Assembly (NCBI GenBank): GCA_002394335.1
Contig: DGTP01000008.1
Span: 14,693 to 78,692, forward strand
Reading direction: 5' to 3'
From: Bacteroidales bacterium UBA4333
Lineage (GTDB): Bacteria > Bacteroidota > Bacteroidia > Bacteroidales > Paludibacteraceae
Length of the DNA: 64,000 nucleotides
In this document: positions 42,334-50,098 of the stretch, piece after piece
Layout of the letters: the number at the start of each line of letters is the position of its first letter
Position numbering within the stretch: position 1 is the stretch's first letter
Notes under the pieces: model-generated
Told to the model about the DNA's origin: nothing
Databases searched by the model: none
Seen by the model: the letters and a program-made list of their open reading frames with translations, nothing else
Position numbers and translations under genes: made by a program

Positions 42334-42364
42334 AGTAGCCCGATTGGGTTCGGGCTACTTCTCC
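42334..42364 (+). terminator. Hairpin between giant adhesin and C10 protease genes
   Basis: Perfect 9-bp stem AGTAGCCCG (42334-42342) / CGGGCTACT (42351-42359), followed only by TTCTCC. It may cut transcript amount (partial terminator or mRNA stabiliser) inside the operon. Confidence 0.55.
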
Positions 42365-42387
42365 AATTGAGTCAGAACAACTCCATT

Positions 42388-44775
42388 ATGCGTAGAGGAA
42401 TAGTCTATATAGTAATGTTAGGCATGGCGTTGGCGCTGTGGGCTTCCCCGCGCACCTCGACGGAGGCATTGCGCATAGCTGATGCTTTCCGTGAGGGGAT
42501 GCAGACCGTCGGGGGCAAGCCTTCCCGTGTGCCAGCCGGACCTTCTTCTCTTGCCGATTCGACCGGCATCTACTATGCCGTCAATACGCATAGCGGATAT
42601 GTGATAGTAGGGGCGGATGACCGCCTTCCGGAGGTGTTGGGGTATAGTGACGAAGGTGTTTTCGAGCCGGACAACATGGCTCCGGCATTGCGGTTCTGGT
42701 TGCAGTGCTATGGAGAGGAGACGGGTGCTATGGAGCAGGGGACCGGTTCCAATGTCTCCGCCAGGGTATCCGGCACACCGCAACGGGCAGTAGAGCCGCT
42801 GATGACGACCAAGTGGAACCAGTCGGCACCGTATAACAATTTTGCGCCGCTGTATAACGAGACCGGCGGCAGGTCGGTGACGGGCTGTGTGGCTACAGCG
42901 ATGGCGCAGATTATGCGTTACCACCGCTATCCGCAGACCGGCACAGGTTCGCACTCCTATTACTGGATAGCAACCATTCCCGCGGGCAAGAGCGGCACAC
43001 TCTCCGCCAATTTCGGACAGACTGTCTATGACTGGGAGAACATGTCAGACTCCTACAAGTCGGGCTATACAACCGCCCAAGCCGACGCCGTGGCGACACT
43101 AATGTACCATTGCGGTGTGGCGGTGGAGATGAACTACGGGTCATCGTCAGGAGCTTTCAGCGCCGATGTGCCCAAAGCATTAGCTGCCTATTTCGGCTAT
43201 GACACCAACTATCAGAAGATACAGAAAGCAATGTATCCCGCAGACAGCCTGAAAGCCATCATAGCAGCCGAGTTGAGAGCTGACCGTCCCGTGCTGGTGA
43301 GCGGCAGTAATGACGAAGGCGGACACGCTTTCGTATGCGACGGCTATGACGGGCAAGGCTATTTTCATATCAACTGGGGGTGGGGCGGCAGTAATGACGG
43401 CTATTATCTGCTGACAGCCCTCAATCCCGGCAAATCCCAAGGTATAGGCGGTACGTCGAAGGGGTATAACCAGGCAACCGCCTTTTTCATCGGATTGCAG
43501 CCTGCCAATAGCAGTGCCCAACCGGCAATCCCCCAGATGGCAACGACCTCTTTCAGTCTCAGCAGCGAGAGCTTCAAGCGTACAGCATCGTTTTCGGTGA
43601 GTATAAGCAGGCTGCAGAACTACGGGCTTACCGATTTCAGCGGTAACTACGGAGTGGCGTTGTACGACGAGGACGAGACGGAAATGAAGGCACTGCTCGG
43701 TTCCTCCGGCACCTATTCGCTCAGAGCAGGGTATTTCCGGACAACAGAGGCCGTTCTCTCCAACCTGAAGATACCAAGCACCTTGGAAGCCGGTACTTAT
43801 CACCTCTGTGCGGTGTACAAAGACGCCCATTATGGATGGATGCGGATGATGTGTACGCAGGACGATTATTACCGGACAGTGACGCTTACATCGTCGGACG
43901 CGACGTTCTATCCCAACGATGCAGAGTCCGTGTTGTCGCTTGAAGCGCCGATCTCGTTCGGCGAGGGGGTGAATACCGATTCCGTACCGTTCAGCGGTGC
44001 GCCTCTCTCGTTCAAGGTGAAGAACACGGGCGGCACGTTCCGCGGGGAGATCTCCGCGCGTATATACAAAGGTGCATTTTCCAAGGGGCAATACGAGGTG
44101 GCTCCGGAAGTGGTAATCCGGCGCAACGAGATCCTTTCGTCGGCATTGCAACAGTCTTTTGACTCCAATCTGCTATTAGCGACCCAATACAAGATGAAAC
44201 TATGCTGGCGCGCCAATGCCAATGACTCATGGCACGATTTCGAGCCTGCGGAGTATGCGGTGTTGCCGTTTATGCTATACGACCCGTATTATCACCTGGC
44301 ATTGACGGATACCATCCGTTTTGAGAACAACGACAGCGTACCACGGCGTAATGCCAAGTTGTACTACTCGATCAAGAATACCGGCGCCCCGTTCGAGGGT
44401 GAACTGCAGTTGTCGTTCTATGAAGGTGTCTTCTCCAGAGGCAAGAGCGATATTCAGGAAGTGCGTATCGGAACCAACGAGACTCTTTCCGGCACTTTCG
44501 AAGGTCCGTTGGAGCAGCCTGCAGGCACCTATACGGTAGTGTTGCGGTACAGGGAAAAAGAAGGCGAATGGCAGGAGTTTATCGACAAGAACATGGTCAA
44601 TATAGGGGCAGTAGTGGCTACGGTGGTGGATGAGAGCCCGACGGGCGTGTACAATCCGGCTTCCGAGCGCCCTTCGGAGTCCATGCGGGTGATGAGTTTC
44701 GGAGCATATGACTTGTATATTATAACGATGCCTGACGGCAGATATAAAAAAGTATTTATACCTCACAACAGATGA
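42388..44775 (+). CDS. Secreted C10 (streptopain/SpeB family) cysteine protease
   Basis: 795 residues from the ATG at 42388 (the frame runs back to a TTG at 42367, inside the spacer). Signal peptide ends near ALWAS (residue 20). A propeptide-like N-terminus (YYAVNTHSGYVIVGADDRLP) is typical of C10. Catalytic Cys167 lies in SVTGCVATAMAQ and His313 in GGHAFVCDGYD, followed by FHINWGWGG, all family hallmarks. The C-terminal half (about 390-795) has sandwich modules and ends MRVMSFGAYDLYIITMPDGR, like a shortened T9SS sorting end. Related Bacteroidota enzymes (interpain, periodontain) degrade host proteins. It is coupled to the next gene by an ATGA overlap. Could also process the adhesins encoded upstream. 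Confidence 0.87.
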   Translation: MRRGIVYIVMLGMALALWASPRTSTEALRIADAFREGMQTVGGKPSRVPAGPSSLADSTGIYYAVNTHSGYVIVGADDRLPEVLGYSDEGVFEPDNMAPALRFWLQCYGEETGAMEQGTGSNVSARVSGTPQRAVEPLMTTKWNQSAPYNNFAPLYNETGGRSVTGCVATAMAQIMRYHRYPQTGTGSHSYYWIATIPAGKSGTLSANFGQTVYDWENMSDSYKSGYTTAQADAVATLMYHCGVAVEMNYGSSSGAFSADVPKALAAYFGYDTNYQKIQKAMYPADSLKAIIAAELRADRPVLVSGSNDEGGHAFVCDGYDGQGYFHINWGWGGSNDGYYLLTALNPGKSQGIGGTSKGYNQATAFFIGLQPANSSAQPAIPQMATTSFSLSSESFKRTASFSVSISRLQNYGLTDFSGNYGVALYDEDETEMKALLGSSGTYSLRAGYFRTTEAVLSNLKIPSTLEAGTYHLCAVYKDAHYGWMRMMCTQDDYYRTVTLTSSDATFYPNDAESVLSLEAPISFGEGVNTDSVPFSGAPLSFKVKNTGGTFRGEISARIYKGAFSKGQYEVAPEVVIRRNEILSSALQQSFDSNLLLATQYKMKLCWRANANDSWHDFEPAEYAVLPFMLYDPYYHLALTDTIRFENNDSVPRRNAKLYYSIKNTGAPFEGELQLSFYEGVFSRGKSDIQEVRIGTNETLSGTFEGPLEQPAGTYTVVLRYREKEGEWQEFIDKNMVNIGAVVATVVDESPTGVYNPASERPSESMRVMSFGAYDLYIITMPDGRYKKVFIPHNR

Positions 44776-46589
44776 AAAAGAGATCAATTATAGTTCTTTT
44801 GAGCGCCGTATTGGCGTTGCCTGTGCTGGCAGGTGTGGCAGACGAGAGCCGCCACTATCTGACTACGGAGTTAGGAATAGGTTATTCGGCTTTGCTCAAG
44901 CAGACGGAAGCCGGCAAATCGTCCGGCCTGGCGGGCGGCAAACTGCAGGTAGGCTATGAGTGGAACTACCGCCGTTTCCTGTTACATACGGGTGTGGAGT
45001 TCGCTTCGGTGAATGATTTGTCGAAAATGGATCCGTTCCAGAAACAGACGGACTACACCATCGGTTTGCCGTCAGGACAGTATATGACGCAATACTACGA
45101 TTTCCGTTCATTCAAAGAAACCCAGTATCTGGGTCAGGTGAATATACCGGTTCAGGTGGGCGGTTTGTTTGCGGACAGGTACTATTTTCTTGCCGGTGTT
45201 CGTCTGGGTCTGCCGGTGTTGCACGGTGCGAGCGAGAAAGCGGATGTGCGCACCTGGCTGACCGATCCGTCGCTGATAGGCGAGTTGGGCGGCCGCGAAG
45301 AGGTGGTGCCTCACGATGCCTACCAGTCCATCGAGAAAGGGAGTACCCGCTGGGGTGCGAATGTGTTGAACGCCCAAGTATCCGCCGAGGTGGGACTACT
45401 TCTCAATTCATTCTGGGACACACCTTCCAAAGGCAGGGGCAGAGGCTCACGCAAGAACCAGAAGGCACCGGTCTTGTACAGAGTGGCGTTGTTCGCGGAC
45501 TACGGGGTGACATCCGTATATAAGCCGGGCGATGCCGTGGATATAGTACACGTGGAGCAACCCCGTACCGTGGATATGCACAACTATATGGATGCCTCCC
45601 AGGCTTTGGAAGGGGCGACGGGAAAGGTTAACTCGCTGTTAGTGGGTGCCAAGTTCGCCGTGTTGTTCCAGATGAACAAGGAGAAGCCCAAGAGGAAAAA
45701 GACCGAGCCGTCATTCCTGGACGTGCTGATCAAAGATGCGGGGACTGGCAAAGCTATCGCTTCGCAGGTGGATATATACGATGTGAGCAAAGGGCGCACT
45801 ACGCACAGGGAGCTGAAGAACGGCAAGTTGCACTACCGTACACACACGGGAGAATTCGGTGTGACGGCAAGCAGCGAGGCTTATTACCCCGATTCGCAGC
45901 GTGTGACCATAGCCAAGGAAGGCACGACGGAGAGAGTGGATTTCGCCCTCAAAGCCCGTCCGTGGCTCCGTCTTCGTATCTTCAATGCCGATACGAAAGA
46001 GCCGATGGGTGTATCCGCCTTTTTCGTGGATGCCGTGTCGGGCGACAGTGTGACCACAATCCAGTCCGATGCGCAGACAGGACTGGCACGCACGCTGCTG
46101 GACGAGGGACGTACGTACCGGTTTATGATCAATCAGACCGGATACGAAGGTGTGGAAGAGAATGTGGCATATGCAGGCGACTCGATGAATATCGGCCTTG
46201 TTCCTCTGAAAGTAGGCAAGAAAGTGGTATTGCACAATATGTTCTTTGCGACCAACAAGACGCGTATCCTGCCGCAGTCCGAGGAGGCGTTGGATGAGCT
46301 CTACGCTTTCCTGCGCGACAATCCGAGCATCAAAATCCGTATTACGGGTCACACCGACGATGTCGGCTCGGAGAAGACCAACCAACGTCTGTCGGAAGGC
46401 CGTGCCAATGCCGTACGTGAGGAGATTGTACGCCGCGGTATAGCCGCCGACCGTATAGAAGCCGAGGGTAAGGGCGAGTCCGAACCAATAGCGGACAACA
46501 CTACGGAAGAAGGCCGCGCCAAGAACCGCCGTGTGGAGATAACCATCATCTCCACCGGAGGCGAAGATGTAGAGCAGGTGAAGGAATAG
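44772..46589 (+). CDS. OmpA-type outer membrane protein with paralogous barrel
   Basis: 605 residues. Signal peptide 1-20 (ends VLAG). Residues about 25-300 are a beta-barrel related to the protein at 26593 (NIPVQVGGLFADRYYFLAGV, LYRVALFADYGVTSVYK). A Lys/Arg-rich joint (KPKRKKTEP) precedes two small beta-sandwich modules (about 315-480: SFLDVLIKDAGTGKAIASQV, then LRLRIFNADTKEPMG). Residues about 485-600 are an OmpA-C peptidoglycan-binding domain: FATNKTRILPQSEEALDEL, ITGHTDDVGSE, NQRLSEGRANAV and NRRVEI. This combination can tie the outer membrane apparatus to peptidoglycan. Last gene of the operon; a 16-bp tandem repeat starts at its stop codon. Confidence 0.85.
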   Translation: MKKRSIIVLLSAVLALPVLAGVADESRHYLTTELGIGYSALLKQTEAGKSSGLAGGKLQVGYEWNYRRFLLHTGVEFASVNDLSKMDPFQKQTDYTIGLPSGQYMTQYYDFRSFKETQYLGQVNIPVQVGGLFADRYYFLAGVRLGLPVLHGASEKADVRTWLTDPSLIGELGGREEVVPHDAYQSIEKGSTRWGANVLNAQVSAEVGLLLNSFWDTPSKGRGRGSRKNQKAPVLYRVALFADYGVTSVYKPGDAVDIVHVEQPRTVDMHNYMDASQALEGATGKVNSLLVGAKFAVLFQMNKEKPKRKKTEPSFLDVLIKDAGTGKAIASQVDIYDVSKGRTTHRELKNGKLHYRTHTGEFGVTASSEAYYPDSQRVTIAKEGTTERVDFALKARPWLRLRIFNADTKEPMGVSAFFVDAVSGDSVTTIQSDAQTGLARTLLDEGRTYRFMINQTGYEGVEENVAYAGDSMNIGLVPLKVGKKVVLHNMFFATNKTRILPQSEEALDELYAFLRDNPSIKIRITGHTDDVGSEKTNQRLSEGRANAVREEIVRRGIAADRIEAEGKGESEPIADNTTEEGRAKNRRVEITIISTGGEDVEQVKE

Positions 46590-46684
46590 ACCGCTTCGCT
46601 GTAAGACCGCTTCGCTGTAAGACCGCTATGCTGTAGGACCGCTACGCTGTAAGACCGCTTCGCTGTAGGACCGCTGCGCTGTAG
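46589..46684. repeat. Six tandem 16-bp repeats after the OmpA-type gene
   Basis: Units GACCGCTTCGCTGTAA and variants start at 46589, 46605, 46621, 46637, 46653 and 46669. Then follow two copies of a TCTCGACGAGA-type 12-mer (about 46714-46738) and two of GAATCTGTCTC (about 46755-46777). The 329-bp gap to secG holds only these, and the terminator below. Confidence 0.8.
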
Positions 46685-46819
46685 GAGCGGCCTGCGGCCT
46701 GTAGGGCAAAACCTCGACGAGATCTCGACGAGACCTCGATGTACCCCTTACCCGAATCTGTCTCGAATCTGTCTCGTTAGTCTGATTTTGACTATATAGG
46801 GGGCATCCGGGATGAATAT

Positions 46820-46855
46820 AAAAAGAGTGTGCCGGTATAGGCACACTCTCTTTTT
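46820..46855. terminator. Bidirectional terminator between OmpA-type gene and secG
   Basis: Perfect 10-bp stem AGAGTGTGCC (46824-46833) / GGCACACTCT (46840-46849), loop GGTATA. CTTTTT follows on the plus strand and AAAAAG precedes it, giving a T tract on the minus strand as well. Confidence 0.8.
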
Positions 46856-46918
46856 GGTAACGGATTTTTAACCCCGAATAATGAGCGATTGGGGTTTATG
46901 AGAGACCGGATAAACGGA

Positions 46919-47239
46919 TTACTTGGTCTCTGCAGGAGTTTCGGAAGCCTGTGACGGAGCTTCGTCCACAGTCTGCTCGATTACCTCCGGCTCTTCCTCG
47001 GCCTGTTTCTCGGACTGACCTACGGAAAATCCTACAGAGAAGATGCTGAGAAAAACAATAAATCCTGCGAGAGTCCATGTAGCTTTCTCCAAAAATTCAG
47101 CAGTCTTAGGGGCACCCAACACTTGGTTGCCACTTGCAAATCCAGCAGCCAGTCCACCGCCTTTGCTGTCCTGAAAAAGGACAAGTGCGATAAGTGCAAG
47201 AGCTGCGATTACAATAAGAACGGTTAATGTCAAGTTCAT
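46919..47239 (-). CDS. secG: Preprotein translocase subunit SecG
   Basis: 106 residues from the ATG at 47239. SecG is the small two-helix subunit of the SecYEG channel and aids protein export. First membrane helix about 3-22, then FQDSKGGGLAAGFASGNQVLGAPKTAEFLEKATW, given here as pattern only (GGGL..GF is the family mark), second helix about 55-75, and an acidic Glu-rich tail typical of Bacteroidota. A longer frame upstream overlaps the promoter at 47281-47312 and is rejected. Follows lptE on the same strand, but the promoter between them shows it can be expressed alone. Confidence 0.92.
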   Translation of the reverse strand: MNLTLTVLIVIAALALIALVLFQDSKGGGLAAGFASGNQVLGAPKTAEFLEKATWTLAGFIVFLSIFSVGFSVGQSEKQAEEEPEVIEQTVDEAPSQASETPAETK

Positions 47240-47280
47240 AGTTTTATGTATATTTATATAGTTTTTACAAAATTTGGGTG

Positions 47281-47312
47281 CAAAGGTACAACAATTTTTT
47301 GATATATGCAAA
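47281..47312 (-). promoter_or_regulatory. Promoter for secG
   Basis: Minus strand: TTTG (47312-47309) and TACCTTTG (47288-47281) with a 20-bp spacer. It ends about 40 bp before the secG ATG and starts just after the lptE stop. Confidence 0.7.
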
Positions 47313-47317
47313 TTTTT

Positions 47318-47836
47318 TTACCATTTTGCGACTGTATCGTTGTATATACTCTCTGCAATTTCGTTAATCATCGTGGTGCAGAGCTGGTCCTGTACGTCCG
47401 AAAGCATTTGCGAACTATCGAAAGTCTGTACCGCCTGGTAGGTTTTGTCAAAGCTCTCATCGGGGCGGATATTGTTGACAAAATGGACTTGTACCCGAAT
47501 GGTGAGTCTGGTCTCGGTGGAGTAGTTGTCTGCAGAGACGCCCATCGCCGATATTTCGTATCCGATGATTTCTCCCGAGAGTTCCAGGTCTCCTCCCTGC
47601 CGCTCTATTTTGAGCCGTGTCTGGCGCTGGTACAGATCGCGGATGGCTTCCGATAGATTGGCGCTGAGCGGTGCATAGACCATCGCCGCATTGTTAGGGA
47701 AGTCCTCAATGGAGATGGAGCTTGTGGTGCTATAGTCGATATTCGCGCCGTTGAACTTGTAGCTGATACTACAGCTACAGAAAGCAAGGGCCAGAATGCC
47801 GGCAGAGAGCAACCGTGTCAGGTGTTTAGAGATCAT
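47318..47836 (-). CDS. lptE: LPS assembly lipoprotein LptE
   Basis: 172 residues. Lipoprotein signal with Cys20 or Cys22 in AFCSCS as acylation site. The rest (SISYKFNGANIDYSTTSSIS, IEDFPNNAA, AIRDLYQRQTRLKI, GDLELSGEI.GYEIS, TRLTIRVQVHFVN) is the Bacteroidota LptE pattern. LptE plugs the LptD barrel and helps set LPS in the outer leaflet. It overlaps the upstream regulator gene by 11 nt, a frequent pairing in this phylum (sigma-54-type regulator - lptE - secG). Confidence 0.88.
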   Translation of the reverse strand: MISKHLTRLLSAGILALAFCSCSISYKFNGANIDYSTTSSISIEDFPNNAAMVYAPLSANLSEAIRDLYQRQTRLKIERQGGDLELSGEIIGYEISAMGVSADNYSTETRLTIRVQVHFVNNIRPDESFDKTYQAVQTFDSSQMLSDVQDQLCTTMINEIAESIYNDTVAKW

Positions 47837-49007
47837 AAGCTTTGATTTTGCGGTAGAGAGTCCTTTCGCTCAGTCCCAGCCGTTGTGCCGCCTCTTTTCT
47901 GTTTCCTTTGCATTGTTCGAGGGCGCGGCGGATGGCTTCTTTCTCCACGGAGGTGATGGTTCCGGGTTCGTCTTTGACCTCTTCCGCGAGTTGGAACTCT
48001 TCGGCTTCGTCCGCGGAGAGCGGTAGCGCCGCCGTTGTAGCGATATGTTTCGGAGCAGGTTGCGAGATAGGCATTGCCTGTTGTTTTGCCAAGAGTCCGT
48101 CCAGCTGCTGACGCATTATTTTCATCTCGTTGACGAGTTTGTAGAGCATCTCGCGTTCCCGTGACGAGGGGTCTTCGGTGAATGAGATGCGCGCCAATCC
48201 GAACTTGTTCTCCTCCTCGTTTTCGGGGAGGTACTTGCGGAGAGTGGGGGCGTCAATATCGTGTGTCGTCTCCAGCACCGAGATCTGTTCGGCGATGTTT
48301 TTGAGCTGTCGGATGTTACCGTTCCAGTAGTAGTTGCGGAGGAGTTCGGTAGCTTCGTCGTTAAGGCGGATAGGCGGTCTGCGGTAGCGGTCGCTGAAAT
48401 CGAGTGCGAACTTGCGGAAGAGCAAGGGGATGTCTTCTTTGCGGTCGCGCAGGGCGGGAACGCGGATCTCCACGGTGTTGAGCCGGTAGTAGAGGTCTTC
48501 ACGGAACTTGCCGTTCTGTATAGCCCGGCGCATATCCAGATTGGTAGCCGCCACGACGCGGACGTTGGTTTTCATGACCTTGGAGCCGCCCATGCGGATA
48601 AACTCTCCTGTTTCGAGCACACGTAGAAGGCGCACTTGTGTCTGCAAGGGCATTTCGCCGACTTCGTCCAGGAAGATCGTGCCTCCGTTGGCGATCTCAA
48701 AGTAGCCTTTTTTCTCGGCGTGAGCGTCGGTGTAGGCTCCTTTCTCGTGTCCGAAGAGTTCGCTATCCATCGTACCTTCGGGTATGGCTCCGCAGTTGAT
48801 GGCAAAATAGGCTCCGTGTTTGCGTGCGGAGCAGTCGTGAATAATACGCGGAAAATGCTCTTTTCCGACACCGGACTCACCGGTTACGAGCACGCTGAGG
48901 TCGGTTTGCGCCACTTGCATGGCAATCTCTATCGCCCGGTCGAGTTGCGGGTTGGTGCCGATAATTTTGTATCGCTGTTTGACCGTTTGTATTTCGCTCT
49001 GTGTCAT
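47826..49007 (-). CDS. Sigma-54-type AAA+ activator with altered GAFTGA loop
   Basis: 393 residues without an N-terminal receiver domain. AAA+ core: Walker A GESGVGKE (43-50), L1 loop GAYTDA (90-95) where sigma-54 activators have GAFTGA, Walker B GGTIFLDE (108-115), arginine-finger region with REDLYYRLN near 170, and a C-terminal Fis-type helix-turn-helix (KGNRKEAAQRLGLSERTLYR near the end). The changed loop (Phe to Tyr, Gly to Asp) affects the part that touches sigma-54, so it may work with another sigma factor or as a repressor. It overlaps lptE by 11 nt, suggesting a role in envelope gene control. Leader of about 90 nt; promoter at 49107-49136. Confidence 0.85.
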   Translation of the reverse strand: MTQSEIQTVKQRYKIIGTNPQLDRAIEIAMQVAQTDLSVLVTGESGVGKEHFPRIIHDCSARKHGAYFAINCGAIPEGTMDSELFGHEKGAYTDAHAEKKGYFEIANGGTIFLDEVGEMPLQTQVRLLRVLETGEFIRMGGSKVMKTNVRVVAATNLDMRRAIQNGKFREDLYYRLNTVEIRVPALRDRKEDIPLLFRKFALDFSDRYRRPPIRLNDEATELLRNYYWNGNIRQLKNIAEQISVLETTHDIDAPTLRKYLPENEEENKFGLARISFTEDPSSREREMLYKLVNEMKIMRQQLDGLLAKQQAMPISQPAPKHIATTAALPLSADEAEEFQLAEEVKDEPGTITSVEKEAIRRALEQCKGNRKEAAQRLGLSERTLYRKIKAYDL

Positions 49008-49106
49008 AATCCTCCGAATTTTTGCGCCTTCAAACCGGCAAAAAATCCATTCAAAAATAAAACCATAATCATCAAAACGCTAATGACCGGTTCGGGTTTT
49101 AGCGTA

Positions 49107-49136
49107 CAAAGTTACATAAAATTTATGAAACACAAA
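49107..49136 (-). promoter_or_regulatory. Probable promoter for the regulator-lptE operon
   Basis: Minus strand -7 TAACTTTG (49114-49107) with TTTG at 49136-49133; the 18-bp spacer is slightly short. Confidence 0.5.
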
Positions 49137-49205
49137 AGAAAAGGGAAAAAATAATGGCGTTTTTTATTAAAAAAGACAGTTTTTTACAAGATTTATGCCT
49201 GCGCG

Positions 49206-49237
49206 CTTGCGTATATGAGAAAAAAAGTGTAACTTTG
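49206..49237 (+). promoter_or_regulatory. Promoter for the wza/wzc-like pair
   Basis: CTTG at 49206-49209 and TAACTTTG at 49230-49237, 20-bp spacing, 20 bp before the ATG at 49258. Confidence 0.6.
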
Positions 49238-49257
49238 TCCGCTAATTATAATCAAAG

Positions 49258-50094
49258 ATGAAAAAACAGACGATATATTCTCTCTTTGTAGTATTGATGT
49301 GCAGCCTGCTTTCCGGGTGCGTGACCCAGAAACAGATGACCTATCTGATAGACTTGGATCCGTCGAAGGCCGATTCCGTCAATGCGTCTTTTTCCCGTCA
49401 GGTAGAGCCTGTGATCAAGGCCGGTGACGCATTGTCGGTGACCGTGAGTGCGATAGATGCAGAGGCCGTGGCGCCCTATAACCAGCCGACGGCGGTTTAT
49501 GCCGGAGTGGGTGAGTCGCAGTTGGCGACGACTCCTACATTGCAGTACTACACGGTGGACGGGAACGGGGAGATAGAGCTGCCTTTGCTTGGTAAGTTCA
49601 AAGTGGAGGGGCTGAAGCGTTCCGAGGCAGCCGATGCGGTGCGCGAGCGGCTGGAGACGCATGTGCTTAATCCGACGGTGAATGTAATGCTGATCAATCC
49701 GTCGGTGACGGTGATGGGCGAGGTGAACCGCCCCGGTCGCTACGTAATGCCGAACGGTCGTGTGACGATATTGGAAGCGCTGGGTCTGGCAGGCGACCTG
49801 ACGATATACGGCAAGCGGGACAATGTGCTGGTTTCGCGTGAGACGAACGGCAAGATGGAGTTCGCCCGCATTGATTTGGGTTCTGCGGATTTGTTCACCT
49901 CTCCGTACTACTATCTGGAGCAAAACGATGTGATCTACGTGTCGCCCAACAAGGTTCGTGCTATCAGCAGTACGAATGCCAGTCTGTGGCTGAGTGTGGT
50001 ATCCACGGTAGCAAGTGCCGCCACGGTGATTGTGACCGTAGTGAACGCAACCAAGCCGGCTAATAGCAATTCCGGAACGGGCAATGGAAATTGA
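49258..50094 (+). CDS. Polysaccharide export outer-membrane lipoprotein (Wza/BexD type)
   Basis: 278 residues. Lipoprotein signal with lipobox LLSGC (Cys21). Residues about 45-130 form the polysaccharide export (PES) domain (IKAGDALSVTVSAIDAEAV; YYTVDGNGEIELPLLGKFKV). Residues about 150-235 are an SLBB ligand-binding domain (VTVMGEVNRPGRYVMPNGRV; ILEALGLAGDL). C-terminal part ends in a hydrophobic stretch (SLWLSVVSTVASAATVIVTV), a membrane anchor as in many Bacteroidota members. It forms the outer-membrane pore for capsule or EPS. 4 bp lie between its stop and the ATG of the kinase gene. Confidence 0.9.
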   Translation: MKKQTIYSLFVVLMCSLLSGCVTQKQMTYLIDLDPSKADSVNASFSRQVEPVIKAGDALSVTVSAIDAEAVAPYNQPTAVYAGVGESQLATTPTLQYYTVDGNGEIELPLLGKFKVEGLKRSEAADAVRERLETHVLNPTVNVMLINPSVTVMGEVNRPGRYVMPNGRVTILEALGLAGDLTIYGKRDNVLVSRETNGKMEFARIDLGSADLFTSPYYYLEQNDVIYVSPNKVRAISSTNASLWLSVVSTVASAATVIVTVVNATKPANSNSGTGNGN

Positions 50095-50098
50095 TGTT

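Noticed and set aside
47239..47311. Longer secG start
   Set aside because: It would place the start inside the -33/-7 promoter and add residues not found in SecG.
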